Below, piece after piece: positions 63,835 through 64,000 of a DNA stretch of 64,000 nucleotides. The position numbers were made by a program, and so were the translations under genes. The DNA is from Sunxiuqinia sp965230765. GTDB lineage: Bacteria; Bacteroidota; Bacteroidia; Bacteroidales; Prolixibacteraceae. Below the pieces are notes generated by a model. It did no database searches. It was not told the origin of the DNA and saw only the letters and a list, made by a program, of their open reading frames with translations. Each line of letters starts with the position of its first letter. Within the stretch, counting starts at the first letter, position 1. The DNA lies in contig CBDDLR010000001.1 of the NCBI GenBank assembly GCA_965230765.1, positions 2,790,001 through 2,854,000 of the forward strand, given 5' to 3'.

Positions 63835-63967
63835 GCACAACGGCCCCGGCTATGATTTCGGCGTGTTGGAAATCGGCAGATTTTCAGCCGTTGAAATCAG
63901 CCAGTTTAAAGTTACTATTTCTTTTTCTTTGTTCATTCGGCACGCTGAATTATAGCCATTGTTGTAC
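63835..63967 (-). repeat. attC61 (singleton)
   Basis: attC of a cassette that extends past the right edge. The inner arms CGGCTATGATTTCGGCGTG and CACGCTGAATTATAGCC pair with G.T wobbles. The right core is GTTGTAC. Confidence 0.85.
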
Positions 63968-63976
63968 ACCGTTTTT

Positions 63977-64000
63977 TTAATTTTTCATTATCCCTGCTCG
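63977..64000 (-). CDS. Possible 3' end of a partial CDS
   Basis: The edge cassette must carry its content to the right. One minus-strand frame ends RAGIMKN then TAA at 63977-63979, 10 bp from the attC core, the usual spacing here. Other frames cannot be excluded from so short a piece. Confidence 0.3.
   Translation of the reverse strand, partial: RAGIMKN

Larger units (their letters stand above)
1..64000 (-). mobile_element. Integron cassette array, interior segment
   Basis: Sixty-one attC-like sites of about 130 to 190 bp separate 60 complete cassettes, with genes always on the minus strand and the attC 3' of the gene. For every cassette the core at its left (for example GTTACCA at 10534) is the exact complement of the core at its right (TGGTAAC at 14892). 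This follows integron biology, where a cassette circle closes within GTTRRRY. Insertion polarity predicts attI, intI and promoter Pc to the right of the window. None is present here. Family assignment of the host (Bacteroidota) is inferred from gene content and composition. Confidence 0.93.

Noticed and set aside
1..64000. CRISPR array
   Set aside because: The regularly recurring repeats are 130 bp or longer, imperfectly palindromic, and separated by genes of varying length. There are no short direct repeats with uniform spacers.
1..64000. Insertion sequences or transposons as the source of the repeats
   Set aside because: No transposase frame, no target-site duplications, and core matching follows cassette boundaries in all 60 cases.

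Overview
The window looks like the interior of a large sedentary (chromosomal) integron cassette array from an AT-rich member of the Bacteroidota. The host call is an inference. It rests on low-GC genes, weak or absent Shine-Dalgarno signals, short lipoprotein signals (SCN, SCS), and TonB-C-like, ExbD-like, TPM and DUF4407-type proteins. The genus cannot be told from the window. No integrase gene, attI site, rRNA, tRNA or CRISPR array is present.

Layout: 61 attC sites (numbered attC1 to attC61, left to right) delimit 60 complete cassettes (C1 to C60) and a partial one at each edge. All cassette genes lie on the minus strand. Cassette Cn has attCn at its left (3') end and runs to the left core of attC(n+1). 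For all 60 cassettes the 7-base core opening the body (GTTRRRY-like) is the exact reverse complement of the core closing it. The two cores flanking any one attC usually do not match each other, so the unit of matching is the cassette, as expected for integron cassettes. By convention attI and intI should lie beyond the right edge.

attC families by sequence: A (16 sites; GTCAGACC and GACTTGTCA), B (9; GTTGTCGTTGCGG), C (8; GTATGAGTAGTGGCAG), D (3; CGTAAGGGATT), E (7; GCCGCGGATATGTTGCGG), F (2; TACATGTTGCGGAGCGG), G (2; GAGTATATGCAAAG), H (2, about 190 bp; GGTTTGGCTATG), I (2; GGATGGCGGTATAAAATCG), one A/B hybrid and nine singletons.

Content: 42 cassettes carry genes and 18 carry no convincing gene. 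The latter belong to two repeat families: family 1 (400-bp body, 7 copies) and family 2 (about 450-bp body, 11 copies). Eleven cassettes hold more than one gene. C9 has four genes for an SsuABC-like transporter plus a membrane-anchored receptor paralogue. C21 has five genes including a DUF4407 protein and a PqiA-like protein. C52 has a cupin, a membrane protein and a sodium/solute symporter. Other cargo includes proteases of several clans (HExxH, trypsin-like, pepsin-like, M23, CPBP), a PD-(D/E)XK nuclease, a putative AbiC-like abortive-infection protein, a duplicated GNAT acetyltransferase, a duplicated zinc-ribbon protein, an LRR protein and many exported proteins or lipoproteins of unknown role. 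Five gene cassettes are duplicated inside the window. Most genes are independent accessory functions, not one pathway.

Two 785-bp ORF-less group II introns sit on the plus strand at the 3' ends of cassettes C6 and C44. The most unusual signal is at the cassette ends. Complementarity extends well past the 7-base core, to about 14 bases, and is interrupted at one fixed place where the plus strand (the attC bottom strand) forms a G.T wobble. This is seen in gene cassettes and gene-less cassettes alike, and both introns lie at the outer end of this extended arm.
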